A stretch of 64,000 nucleotides of DNA from JAHBVL01 sp963712055 (lineage in GTDB: Bacteria > Chloroflexota > Chloroflexia > Thermomicrobiales > UBA6265): contig CAVQGN010000004.1 in the NCBI GenBank assembly GCA_963712055.1, positions 186,001 to 250,000 of the forward strand, given 5' to 3'. Positions 16,868 through 25,022 of the stretch are shown here, piece after piece. Made by a program: the position numbers and the translations under genes. The notes under the pieces were generated by a model that ran no database searches, was not told the origin of the DNA, and saw only the letters and a list, made by a program, of their open reading frames with translations. The number at the start of each line of letters is the position of its first letter. The first letter of the stretch is position 1.

Positions 16868-17581
16868 TCAGTCGCTGTCGGACAGGACGACGTCACTTGA
16901 TTCGTCCTCATCCGCTTCCCCATCGAGGACCGCTGCTACCGCCCGCTTGGCCAGGTCATAGCCATACCCTTTTCGCTCCAGAAAGGAGAAGAGGCGGCGG
17001 CGCTGCACATCCGGTTCGAGATCGCGAAGACGGTTCAAACGAGAGGTAGCGAGATCGGTCGCTCCCTGGAGTTCATCGATGTCGGCAGATTCGAGCGCCC
17101 GCTCGACGGCATCAGACGCAACGCCCTTCTGGCGGAGTTCCTGGCGGATCAACCGAATCCCGCGAGGCCGATTCGCTTGCCGGTTTTCGACCCAGAATGT
17201 CGCAAACTGTTCATCGTCGACATACCCCCGATCTCCCAGCACCTCGATCGCCGCATCGATCGCACCGGGGTCATGATTGCGACGACGAAGTTGTTGCGAG
17301 AGTTCACGTTTCGAGCGGGGACGGGTCGTCAGCAACCGCACCGCCCCTTCGAAGGCTTGTTGAACCGCTTCGTCCTGTTCAAGTCGAACGATCATCGCTT
17401 CGTCGACAAGCATCCCGAGCCGAAGGACATGACGAATCACGACTTCGCGATGAAGTCCGATCGCAAACGCATCGTCCAGGTAAACAGAGACCCGCTCGGG
17501 ATTGCGAGCCTGGGTTTCCAGTTTCGTGATCAAACCCCGGGTAGGACGGTTGCCATGGGGATGCTCCGCGGAAGGTTCCAT
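16868..17581 (-). CDS. recX: Regulatory protein RecX
   Basis: RecX-family protein (PF02631) of 237 residues, normally a modulator that inhibits RecA filaments. Three tandem three-helix repeats are visible: RPRSKRELSQQLRRR, the GYVDDEQFATFWVENRQ block and RLFSFLERKGYGYDLAKRAV. Residues 1-60 are a beta-rich N-terminal part (RVSVYLDDAFAIGLHREVV) present in many Gram-positive RecX proteins. The C-terminus ends in an acidic tail. No recA lies nearby. The chosen start, ATG 17581, follows an AGGTGG sequence and lies 22 nt past the stop of the phosphoribosyltransferase gene. Confidence 0.88.
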   Translation of the reverse strand: MEPSAEHPHGNRPTRGLITKLETQARNPERVSVYLDDAFAIGLHREVVIRHVLRLGMLVDEAMIVRLEQDEAVQQAFEGAVRLLTTRPRSKRELSQQLRRRNHDPGAIDAAIEVLGDRGYVDDEQFATFWVENRQANRPRGIRLIRQELRQKGVASDAVERALESADIDELQGATDLATSRLNRLRDLEPDVQRRRLFSFLERKGYGYDLAKRAVAAVLDGEADEDESSDVVLSDSD

Positions 17582-17603
17582 CGATCCACCTGAACGTCGC
17601 GGA

Positions 17604-18179
17604 CTAATACGGGACCTGCTGCAACGGAACCGAATCCTCGGCGCAAAGCGGACATTGCTCCGCAGAATAGGCTGGATAGCGTGGATTGAGCAGCGAAACC
17701 ACATCGAACCCGTGAATTGATTCGGGACCGGAATCCCAAAGCGCCGCGACGCCGATGATCGTTGCGTCCATGCTTTCGACGACCTCAGCCAAGTGATTCA
17801 TAGTCGTCCCGCTGATGATCAAGTTGTCGACCAACAGCACCCGTTTACCCTCGATCAACGGCCGAAGACTCTCAGCGATGATGAAATCGTTCTGCACCGG
17901 GGTGACATCGACGACTTTAGCTTTTGGATCGAGAAAATAGCCGATCCACTGCGCCAGTCCAGCACCCCAGATCGAGGGGGTCACGATTGTTTCGACCCGA
18001 TTTGTGAAGAACTCCTTGGCGATCACATAACCAAAATGGCTGGCCAGCGCCGGATCGGCCAGGAGGAGATCACGATCGATCAATCCAGCGGTGTGGTGCC
18101 CGGATCGATGGGAGAAATGGCCTTCCCGGAGAATACCTTCGACTCTCATCTTGTCGATGACGCTGAAATCGACGTCCAT
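17604..18179 (-). CDS. pyrE: Orotate phosphoribosyltransferase-type protein
   Basis: Type I phosphoribosyltransferase of 191 residues, resembling orotate phosphoribosyltransferase, which makes OMP from orotate and PRPP. The PRPP-binding motif is VLLVDNLIISGTTM at about residues 115-128, with two hydrophobics where acidic Asp-Asp plus small residues are usual. REGHFSHRSGHHTAGLIDRD at 18-37 matches the PyrE start 'ALLxGHFxLxSGxHS', though the order of residues is unusual. The end EQCPLCAEDSVPLQ is a Cys pair seen in one PyrE clade. The GAGG site before ATG 18179 is good. With pyrG and pyrD in the window a pyrimidine role is likely, but another PRTase substrate is possible. Confidence 0.72.
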   Translation of the reverse strand: MDVDFSVIDKMRVEGILREGHFSHRSGHHTAGLIDRDLLLADPALASHFGYVIAKEFFTNRVETIVTPSIWGAGLAQWIGYFLDPKAKVVDVTPVQNDFIIAESLRPLIEGKRVLLVDNLIISGTTMNHLAEVVESMDATIIGVAALWDSGPESIHGFDVVSLLNPRYPAYSAEQCPLCAEDSVPLQQVPY

Positions 18180-18278
18180 CGTGACCTCGCTTGCAAATCG
18201 TTTCTGCGAACTCGCTGGCAGAAGCCTAGCATGGCGACAGCGGGATATTCCGATTGAGAGAAGCGCTCTGTGATCGGA

Positions 18279-19337
18279 TCAATGAGCGCGATTCAGGAGC
18301 GTCTCGGTCAGTCCCTGAAGCACGTGGGCCGCTGTTGATGTCCTTTGGGTTCCCAGCGCCGTCGCCAGCGACTCCACCGCCATGAGGTGATGCTTTTCGA
18401 CCTGCCGTTCGATCTCGGTCCGCACATCGTAATACGCGAGCAGCGCCAACACCTCGTCTCGCGAGGAATCATCGAGTTCGTTCTGAGCATAGAGCGCGTC
18501 GAGGCGCTGGCGATCATTGCCGGAAGCGCGCGCGAGAAGTTCGAGTATCGGCAGACTTTTCTTTTTGCGGCGAATATCATCGGCCGCGGCTTTGCCCGTT
18601 TCCGAAGCCAGACCCCAGATACCGAGCAGGTCATCGCGGATTTGAAAACTCAGACCGAGCGACAGCCCGAAGTCGAAATAACTATCGGCCACATCTTCCG
18701 AAGCACCCCCTGCCGTGGCGCCGGACCAAGCCGAAAACCCGATCAGTTCGGCGGTCTTGCGTCGGATCATTCCGAGGTACGTGGCAGGTTCGACCTTCTC
18801 TCGAGACTCGAAATCAAGATCCAGTGCCTGGCCAGCGACGATCTCCGCCGCGACCTGGTTGAATCGTCGCGCTATCTGCACGACGCTCGAGCCGTTGATC
18901 GAAGCGGGGTCAAGGTCAAGCAAAAGTGTCTGGCTGAGCGCGAACATGGCGTCGCCGACATTGATGGCCTGAGGAATACCCCAGAGCGCCCAAACAGTCG
19001 GTCGATGGCGTCGTATCGGACTCTGGTCCTGGATATCGTCATGGACGAGCGTGAAGTTGTGGAACATCTCGATCGCGGCGGCTGCGGGAGCGGCAGGTTC
19101 AGGCCGACCGGAAACGGCTTCGCAGGAAAGCAGCGCGATCATCGGACGAACCCGCTTGCCCTTGTCGGTCTCACTCGTACCAAGAGGCCGAAAGGTCTGA
19201 TCGACCCAGCCAAGGTGATAGCGAATCATGTCGGCCAGAAATTGCGATGATGGATCGACTTGATCCACGGCCGACCGCATCAGTGGTTCGATCAGTGTGC
19301 TGAGCATTGCCGAAGAAGACGAAACGGATACTGTCAC
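18279..19337 (-). CDS. Polyprenyl (geranylgeranyl-type) diphosphate synthase
   Basis: Trans-isoprenyl diphosphate synthase of 352 residues, condensing IPP with allylic diphosphates. The first aspartate-rich motif is LVHDDIQDQSPIRRHRPT at about 98-115. The two-residue spacing inside DDIQD marks a medium-chain or GGPP-type enzyme. The second is FQIRDDLLGIWG at about 231-242. GKRVRPMIALLSCEAV is the IPP-binding block. It starts at GTG 19337, with AGGAG 12 bases upstream. The product could serve carotenoids, quinones or the polyprenyl carrier used by the UbiA-type enzyme at 28 kb; chain length cannot be settled from sequence alone. Confidence 0.9.
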   Translation of the reverse strand: MTVSVSSSSAMLSTLIEPLMRSAVDQVDPSSQFLADMIRYHLGWVDQTFRPLGTSETDKGKRVRPMIALLSCEAVSGRPEPAAPAAAAIEMFHNFTLVHDDIQDQSPIRRHRPTVWALWGIPQAINVGDAMFALSQTLLLDLDPASINGSSVVQIARRFNQVAAEIVAGQALDLDFESREKVEPATYLGMIRRKTAELIGFSAWSGATAGGASEDVADSYFDFGLSLGLSFQIRDDLLGIWGLASETGKAAADDIRRKKKSLPILELLARASGNDRQRLDALYAQNELDDSSRDEVLALLAYYDVRTEIERQVEKHHLMAVESLATALGTQRTSTAAHVLQGLTETLLNRAH

Positions 19338-19451
19338 GAAGGACCCATACTCCTGATGTGAGCCATCACCACCGTGATCAATCCTAAACGGGGATGCGCG
19401 TTCTCCTGATCGTCGCAGGCTACGAACAGGGGACCTCGATCCCGACGGGAA

Positions 19452-20471
19452 CTATGCTGGCAAGTCAAACGCGGCCGTCAAGTCACCGACATGCCACCCG
19501 TTGTGGGTCCGAATGTGCGGGGGATAGAGTTCTTCGAGTTCGCTTATGCGTGCTTCAGGCAATGCATCGAGTTTGCGCAGCAATTCAATAATGACGGCTG
19601 GGTGAGCCCGGAAAGAGCCATCGTCGATCCGAACTGCGACTCCCAGCCTTTGCGCCGGAATCCCGAAGCAGATCAAGCCTTCAGCTCCACTCTTGGCCAC
19701 GATCTCGCCGCCACCGATGCGCATGAGATCAGTGACCAACTCGCCATCTCCGGCAACATTCTCCGGATGGGTGACCATCGCCGCCCGAAGTCTATCGAGT
19801 TCAACCGACCATTGCGCTCCGGCTCCGTCTGGCGCATCCGCGGGACTGGCCAAGGTCGCAAACGCCACCGCGAACCGATCGACTGTCATGCCGAAGGTTG
19901 GCAGACTGCAGCCATCGCGTGCGATCTCGATTTCGTTCTCGTCAACCCGACAAACGGCCGCGATGATCGATTTGATGGTTTTCTGCAGGGGATGGTCGTC
20001 ACTGAGATAGGAATCAGTTGGATAGCCGAGATGTTTGCAGACGGAGAGCATGCCCGAGTGCTTGCCGGAACAGTCGCATTGCAATGGCGAGGGCGCCACT
20101 TTACCGTCTATCACCTCCGCGTGTGCCAGTTCGTTGTAGGGAAGCGAGATACCGCACCGTAGTGTGTCTGCGCTCATCCCGAGTTTGTCCAGAAATGCCG
20201 CGACCTGATCCTGATGCGATTGCTGGCCGCTATGCGAGGCACAGCAGAGAGCCAGTTCGGCCGGAGTCAGACCGAACGCATCAGCGGCCCCGCTTTCGAC
20301 CACCGGAATCGCCTGAAAGGGTTTGGCCGAGGAGCGAAAATAGGTGAACCGCTTGGGATCGCCGATGGTGGCCGTGATCGCCCCGGTGACGTCCGCAACC
20401 ACAATCGAACCGGTATGAACGCTCTCTGGATGGCCACCGCGAGTGGCGACAGCAAGGGGCGTGTATTTCAT
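19452..20471 (-). CDS. L-asparaginase II family protein
   Basis: Thermolabile/plant-like L-asparaginase II family (PF06089) protein of 339 residues, predicted to hydrolyse asparagine to aspartate. Family blocks are TRGGHPESVHTGSIVV, FRSSAKPFQAIPVVESG, CCASHSGQQSHQD, CDCSGKHSGMLSVCKH with conserved Ser-Gly-Lys-His, and RDGCSLPTFGM. The ATG at 20471 overlaps the stop of the upstream MoaD-like gene as ATGA. A GTG nine bases earlier is possible, but the overlap argues for the ATG. Coupling to a sulfur-carrier gene is unexpected. Confidence 0.88.
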   Translation of the reverse strand: MKYTPLAVATRGGHPESVHTGSIVVADVTGAITATIGDPKRFTYFRSSAKPFQAIPVVESGAADAFGLTPAELALCCASHSGQQSHQDQVAAFLDKLGMSADTLRCGISLPYNELAHAEVIDGKVAPSPLQCDCSGKHSGMLSVCKHLGYPTDSYLSDDHPLQKTIKSIIAAVCRVDENEIEIARDGCSLPTFGMTVDRFAVAFATLASPADAPDGAGAQWSVELDRLRAAMVTHPENVAGDGELVTDLMRIGGGEIVAKSGAEGLICFGIPAQRLGVAVRIDDGSFRAHPAVIIELLRKLDALPEARISELEELYPPHIRTHNGWHVGDLTAAFDLPA

Positions 20472-20737
20472 GAACAGCACCGTTCGAAGACGTCGCCACC
20501 ACCGATTGCTCGCATGATCGCAACCTCGTCTCCGTCCTGGAGAAGTTCGTCGACACTGGCGTTTTTCCCGTTGAGAACTGGTCGCGTCTGTCGAGCGACC
20601 TCGGCGAAGTTCGTATTGGCAGCTTTGAGGCGGTCGTACAAATCACCGATACTGGTACCGGCTTCGATTTCGACCACCTCTTCTTTTCGTTTCGCCATAT
20701 CGCTGATGATGCCGAAGTACAGCACCCGAACTTGCAT
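20468..20737 (-). CDS. MoaD/ThiS-like ubiquitin-fold sulfur carrier with C-terminal tail
   Basis: MoaD-type beta-grasp protein of 89 residues. It shows the MoaD pattern: VRVLYFGIISDMAKRKEE, IEAGTSIGDLYDRLK, VLNGKNASVDELLQDGDEVAIM and a C-terminal glycine run AIGGG. In ordinary MoaD/ThiS the Gly-Gly is the extreme C-terminus and becomes adenylated and thiocarboxylated. Here DVFERCCS follows, including two cysteines. If it acts as a sulfur carrier it would need trimming. It lies directly upstream of asparaginase II (four-base overlap), and GAGG precedes ATG 20737. It is divergent from an L,D-transpeptidase gene. Confidence 0.75.
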   Translation of the reverse strand: MQVRVLYFGIISDMAKRKEEVVEIEAGTSIGDLYDRLKAANTNFAEVARQTRPVLNGKNASVDELLQDGDEVAIMRAIGGGDVFERCCS

Positions 20738-20854
20738 ACTGAATCACCTCAGAAAACCCGGTCGTCTCGAAACGCGTAAAGACTGTGCAGTCTACTCGAC
20801 TGATGATTGAAGCAAGAGTACCCCGGTCGCACTTCTGGAAGGATTCTCTCTCTC

Positions 20855-22405
20855 GTGGCAACGCTCCTAAATGGTCCATCCCTTCCATCGACAACGACGC
20901 GTCGACGGTTTCTCGGTCTCGCCGCCGCGATAGCCGCCGGGACCGGTTTCCGTCTCGATCGCATCGCGCTCGAAGCAGATGCACAGGAGTTCACCGGTCG
21001 CTACTTCGCCGAAACGGGTCACAACTTGCAGCAACCCTTCCTCGAACGCTGGGAAATGGCCGGCGGTCGGGATGTGCTTGGAGCGCCGATATCCGAAGAG
21101 CGTTTCGAGGAATCGGTCGGTGTGGTGCAGTCATTCGAAACGGTCACGCTTGTATACGATCCCGGATTGGACAGCCCGTGGGATATGCAGGGAACGCTCC
21201 TGTCCAAGGAGTACATCGAGTCAATCGCCCCGCCAAACGCCCGGGAGCGCGTGAGTGAATGCGCGGTGGATGCGGTCTTTTGCCAGTATTTTGCAGACAC
21301 CGGACATACATTGTCAGGTCGATTTGTCTCCTTCTGGTCAGTGAGCGGCGATCTGCCGATCCTCGGTAAACCACTCAGCGAACCCTTCCAGGACGCCGAA
21401 ACCCGATTGACGTTGCAGGTCTTCGAGAAAGCCGTGCTCGAAGATCGCGGTTCGGCCGGCGTCCGGATTCGTTCCACCGCGCTTGATCTCGCAGAAGCCA
21501 ACGGTCTACTCCAGACAGCGCCATTCTTGCCGGCGCCACCGACGGCCGGTGTAACGAAACTGGTCGCAGCCGAGGATGGTCTGCGTTTGCGGGCCGGCGC
21601 TGGTCTCAATACAGACGTCATCGTTACGTTGGCGGACAACGCCGAGTTTATCTCCGATCGCTCCGCTACCGGTGACTGGATCCCCGGCTATGCCGATGGC
21701 TTTTCCGGTTGGGTTTCAGCAGAATTTCTGACGGTCCCACCACCCCTGGCCAAAATTGATGCATCGCAGTGGAATCAGTCGATCTGGCAGGGTGCAGCAT
21801 TGAGTGAGACAAACGTCCGGTCAGCGCCGGACACGGGAGCCGGTATCGTCGAGGTGCTGGCGTTGGGAGAGCAGATCGAGGTGTCTGACTGGGTCGTCGG
21901 CGAGGAGGTTTTTCCCGGAGCCGATCAGTGGGCCAAGCTCGGCGAAGGACGCTTTGCCTATTCGCGCAACGTCGGCCGCACAGCGCCCGTGCTTCCTCCC
22001 ACGCTTCCAGCCGATGCCCCTTCCGAAGGCCGGTGGATCGATGTTCAACTCACGCAGCAGTTGCTGACCGCCTATGAAGGGAGAGACCCCGCTCGCGTCA
22101 TGGTCACTACGACCGGGATGGCTGGCTGGGAAACGCCAACCGGCTTGTTCTACATATCTGTGCGGGTGCCAAACGAAACGATGACCAGTGGCGCCATCGG
22201 GGCCGAGCATTTCTATAAGCTCGAGGACGTGCTCTTCACGCAGTATTTCACCGATGAAGGGCATGCGATCCATTTCGCATGGTGGCGCACGCCGGAAACG
22301 ATCGGACGCCCAGGTAGCCACGGCTGCCTCAATCTACTGCTCGATGATTCCCGTTATCTCTGGGACTGGGCGGACGTTGGAGTCCCGATCCTGATTCGCA
22401 GTTGA
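20855..22405 (+). CDS. Tat-exported L,D-transpeptidase with SH3-like domains
   Basis: Exported 516-residue protein predicted to cross-link or modify peptidoglycan. The N-terminus carries a Tat signal, TTTRRRFLGLAAAIAAGTGF. Two approximately 75-residue repeats follow, sharing the pattern YF..TGH.L...F...W...G...LG.P.SE.F (about 48-110 and 145-205). Two SH3-like segments lie at about 225-290 and 305-370 (GLRLRAGAGLNTDV, TNVRSAPDTGAGI). The YkuD catalytic domain covers residues 390-516, with His in HAIHFAWW and the SHGCLNL motif containing the nucleophile Cys. GTG 20855 is preceded by GGAAGGA; an in-frame TTG at 20807 is the alternative. It is convergent with the beta-propeller gene (12-nt gap). 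Confidence 0.9.
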   Translation: MATLLNGPSLPSTTTRRRFLGLAAAIAAGTGFRLDRIALEADAQEFTGRYFAETGHNLQQPFLERWEMAGGRDVLGAPISEERFEESVGVVQSFETVTLVYDPGLDSPWDMQGTLLSKEYIESIAPPNARERVSECAVDAVFCQYFADTGHTLSGRFVSFWSVSGDLPILGKPLSEPFQDAETRLTLQVFEKAVLEDRGSAGVRIRSTALDLAEANGLLQTAPFLPAPPTAGVTKLVAAEDGLRLRAGAGLNTDVIVTLADNAEFISDRSATGDWIPGYADGFSGWVSAEFLTVPPPLAKIDASQWNQSIWQGAALSETNVRSAPDTGAGIVEVLALGEQIEVSDWVVGEEVFPGADQWAKLGEGRFAYSRNVGRTAPVLPPTLPADAPSEGRWIDVQLTQQLLTAYEGRDPARVMVTTTGMAGWETPTGLFYISVRVPNETMTSGAIGAEHFYKLEDVLFTQYFTDEGHAIHFAWWRTPETIGRPGSHGCLNLLLDDSRYLWDWADVGVPILIRS

Positions 22406-22417
22406 TCCGAGAGGCAC

Positions 22418-24763
22418 TCAGCTTGACGGCACGAGCAGGATCAGGCGCCCGTCGATCGTGCTAACAACCATACCGTCGGCTGTCAGGTAGGCCGACGTTA
22501 TGCTAGCGCCAAGATCGACCGTTGCCAAGATTCCGCCATCAGCTTTGGCGAAAACATAAAGCTGCCCATCGTAACTGCCAATGTAAACTGCGCGTTCATC
22601 TCCGACTGGTGATGATCGTATGACACCGCCGGTGTTCGCTGTCCACTCGAGCTCGCCCGACTCCGCATCGCGCGCATAGACAGCCGCATCTTCGCTGCCG
22701 AAGTACACGGTTCCCCCGTCAACAGTGAAGGAAGAATAGATCCTGCCGGCGCCTCCTTCTTTCCAGACGACTTCACCTGTTTCAGCGTTGAGAGCGTACG
22801 CATTTCCACCGAAATCGCCGAAATGGACCAAGCCTTCGCGCACGGCCGGAGTTGAGAAAACCGCGTCGTCGGCCTGGAATGTCCAGGCACCCTCTCCGGT
22901 GGCGATATCAACAGCATGAACGGTGCCCAGATCGTCCCCGACGAACAGCTGCGCACCGTCGGAACTTACGGACGAGTTACTGGATGTCGACAAGAGATAG
23001 CGCCAGCGTTCAGAACCGTCGACGCTGTTCAGGGCAATAAGTGATCCACCATAGGTCGTGACGTAGAGGGCATCATCGAGGATCAATGGCGATGCATGAA
23101 CAGCACCATCCACCGTCACGCTCCAGATCAGCGCACCCGTTTGCAGATCGATCGCCACGACCTCACCACCCAGGGTGCCGATGTACACCACGCCATTCGC
23201 GATACCGGGACTGGACGAAACTGAGAAACCGGTTTCGTAGCTCCAGATACGCGTTCCGTTGCTGATGAAATAGGCAGCGACGGAACCAGCGCTATCGCCA
23301 ATCACCACGCGATCACCGTTGACGACCGGCGAAGAAAACGACTCTGAACCGAGCGGAACATCCCAGGCGATCTGCGCGTCGACTTCTGGGCCGGTCAGTT
23401 CGAACTGTCCATCACGAGAAGCTTCGCCGCGATAGAGCGAGGCCTCGGGCTCACCAGTTGAACCAGGTGGCGTCCTGGAATCGACACTGATTTCTGGAGT
23501 CGCCTGCGTCTCCGGAGTTCCCACAAGCGCCGGAACAATTGCCTCAGGTGGGGTTTCGGTCGCTGCAATGGTTGGCTCGATCGTGGCTGTTTCCGTCGGA
23601 GCGATGGTCGCCGAAGCGGTGGCGGTGTTGGTTGGTTCGGTGGTAGCCGTTTCCGTCGGAGCGATGGTCGCCGAAGCGGTGGCGGTGTTGGTTGGTTCGG
23701 TGGTAGCCGTTTCCGTCGGAGCGATGGTCGCCGAAGCGGTGGCGGTGTTGGTTGGCTCGATCGTGGCTGTTTCCGTCGGAGCGATGGTCGCCGAAGCGGT
23801 GGCGGTGTTTGTTGGTTCGGTGGTAGCCGTTTCCGTCGGAGCGATGGTCGCCGAAGCGGTGGCGGTGTTGGTTGGTTCGGTGGTAGCCGTTTCCGTCGGA
23901 GCGATGGTCGCCGAAGCGGTGGCGGTGTTTGTTGGTTCGGTGGTAGCCGTTTCCGTCGGAGGGATGGTCGCCGAAGCGGTCGCTGTGCTAGTTGGCGCAC
24001 TGGTGGGGATTTCAGTTGCGTCGATGGTTGGTGAACCAAGTTCAATACTGGACGGCGCGCTGGTGGCTGTTCCGATGGGCGCGGTCGTGGGTGACGCGGC
24101 GGCGGTGCTGGACGGCACAACGGTGGGGGATTCAGTCGGTACCGAGGTTGTCGACGCGGTGGCGGTGCTCGTTGCCTCGAGTGTGGCTGATTCGGTGAAA
24201 GCGGCGGCTGGTGAGGCTTCTGCGCTACTGGATGGCGCGTTTGTGACGATTGCAGTCGGAGCGGTCGCTTGCGACGAAGCCGGAGTTGGCGACCCGGCAA
24301 CGGTACTGGTCGACTCGATAGTCGCTGAATCACTCAGGGCGATGGCTGGCGACGCATCAGCGGCAACTGTTGGTTCGCCGCTGGCCGTGCCGGCCGTACT
24401 TGATTCAGCGACCGCTTCTGTTGGCGAAGCGAGCGGTGGTTGTTGGGCACTTGTGTTCGACGTCGATTCCGTTGAGGAGACAGCAGCAGTCGCGCCAGGT
24501 GTTGAACCGAGAGCCGGTGAGGTGATCGTGGTCTGAATCGATGCCGTCGGGGAGGCGAGTGCGACTGGAGAACCCACCCTCGCCACCGGTGAACCTGCAA
24601 TCCCCAGCACGATTCGACCATCCCGCGATACGGTCGGTACCCCACCAGGGAAGCTGATGTTCGATGGCGGTTCGTTGCCGCCAGAAGTCATACCGATCAA
24701 CGCACCGATAAGGACACTGCCCAAGAGCACAGCAAGCGTCGTCAGCAAGAGGGGACGTTTCAT
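22418..24763 (-). CDS. Membrane-anchored PQQ-like beta-propeller protein with Thr/Ala-rich repeat region
   Basis: Protein of 781 residues. Residues 1-30 contain a membrane anchor (LLTTLAVLLGSVLIGALIGM). Residues about 60-405 are a Ser/Thr/Ala/Pro-rich low-complexity stalk. Its second part is built of 20-residue repeats of the type TETATTEPTNTATASATIAP, encoded by a 60-bp DNA repeat. Residues about 435-780 form a seven- to eight-bladed propeller of PQQ/BamB-type repeats (GDRVVIGDSAGSVAAYF, GVVYIGTLGGEVVAIDLQTG, VYIGSYDGQLYVFA). Such propellers usually serve as binding scaffolds when no enzyme residues are present. The stalk probably lifts the propeller off the cell surface and may be glycosylated (inference). 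The start is ATG 24763. Confidence 0.85.
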   Translation of the reverse strand: MKRPLLLTTLAVLLGSVLIGALIGMTSGGNEPPSNISFPGGVPTVSRDGRIVLGIAGSPVARVGSPVALASPTASIQTTITSPALGSTPGATAAVSSTESTSNTSAQQPPLASPTEAVAESSTAGTASGEPTVAADASPAIALSDSATIESTSTVAGSPTPASSQATAPTAIVTNAPSSSAEASPAAAFTESATLEATSTATASTTSVPTESPTVVPSSTAAASPTTAPIGTATSAPSSIELGSPTIDATEIPTSAPTSTATASATIPPTETATTEPTNTATASATIAPTETATTEPTNTATASATIAPTETATTEPTNTATASATIAPTETATIEPTNTATASATIAPTETATTEPTNTATASATIAPTETATTEPTNTATASATIAPTETATIEPTIAATETPPEAIVPALVGTPETQATPEISVDSRTPPGSTGEPEASLYRGEASRDGQFELTGPEVDAQIAWDVPLGSESFSSPVVNGDRVVIGDSAGSVAAYFISNGTRIWSYETGFSVSSSPGIANGVVYIGTLGGEVVAIDLQTGALIWSVTVDGAVHASPLILDDALYVTTYGGSLIALNSVDGSERWRYLLSTSSNSSVSSDGAQLFVGDDLGTVHAVDIATGEGAWTFQADDAVFSTPAVREGLVHFGDFGGNAYALNAETGEVVWKEGGAGRIYSSFTVDGGTVYFGSEDAAVYARDAESGELEWTANTGGVIRSSPVGDERAVYIGSYDGQLYVFAKADGGILATVDLGASITSAYLTADGMVVSTIDGRLILLVPSS
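23571..23999. repeat. 60-bp tandem repeat, about 7 copies
   Basis: Near-identical 60-base units run in phase with the codons of the beta-propeller gene; five consecutive units are almost invariant. Two junction variants occur. Type A is GGCTCGA-TCGTGGCTG and type B is GGTTCGG-TGGTAGCCG. The order from the left is A B B A B B B, which implies a 180-bp higher-order unit. Edges decay at 23560-23575 and 23985-24000. Confidence 0.95.
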
Positions 24764-24786
24764 ACGGGGTCGTCGCCAGATGGTTC

Positions 24787-24815
24787 ACGAAGACGACATC
24801 GCGGGACGTCTTCGT
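24787..24815. other. 9-bp inverted repeat upstream of the beta-propeller gene
   Basis: ACGAAGACG and CGTCTTCGT are perfectly complementary across an 11-base loop and adjoin a run of seven A. Position is 24-52 nt upstream of ATG 24763, so on the minus strand it is in the leader or promoter. The T-run precedes rather than follows the hairpin in that direction, so it is not a terminator for this gene. Confidence 0.4.
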
Positions 24816-24982
24816 TCAAAAAAAGACTCGATACGATTCCTCGTACAGTGTCGACCAAATCAATCAGTGCAATAGTAAGCCACGTTGCAGGATGGCGTTG
24901 CTGAGGACATGTCAGGAAATGCGCTGTGTCGCTGAATTGTTACCCGAAATACCGACTCGAACCGACCGAAGCAGTGAGTGCC

Positions 24983-24988
24983 TATACT
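24983..24988 (+). promoter_or_regulatory. Possible -10 box for the gene at 25023
   Basis: TATACT with an indistinct -35. It would start transcription near 24995. That rules out the upstream GTG 24978 as start and favours the TTG at 25023. Confidence 0.35.
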
Positions 24989-25022
24989 TCCCGTGGTTTT
25001 GGCGAAATCGGAGGTTTCGGCA

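Noticed and set aside
23568..24536. A 322-residue open frame on the plus strand made of hydrophobic Val/Ala/Gly repeats, and a Pro/Arg-rich frame on the minus strand
   Set aside because: Both are mirror reading frames of the 60-bp repeat in the beta-propeller gene; the TETATTEPT frame has the anchor and propeller attached and is the real one.
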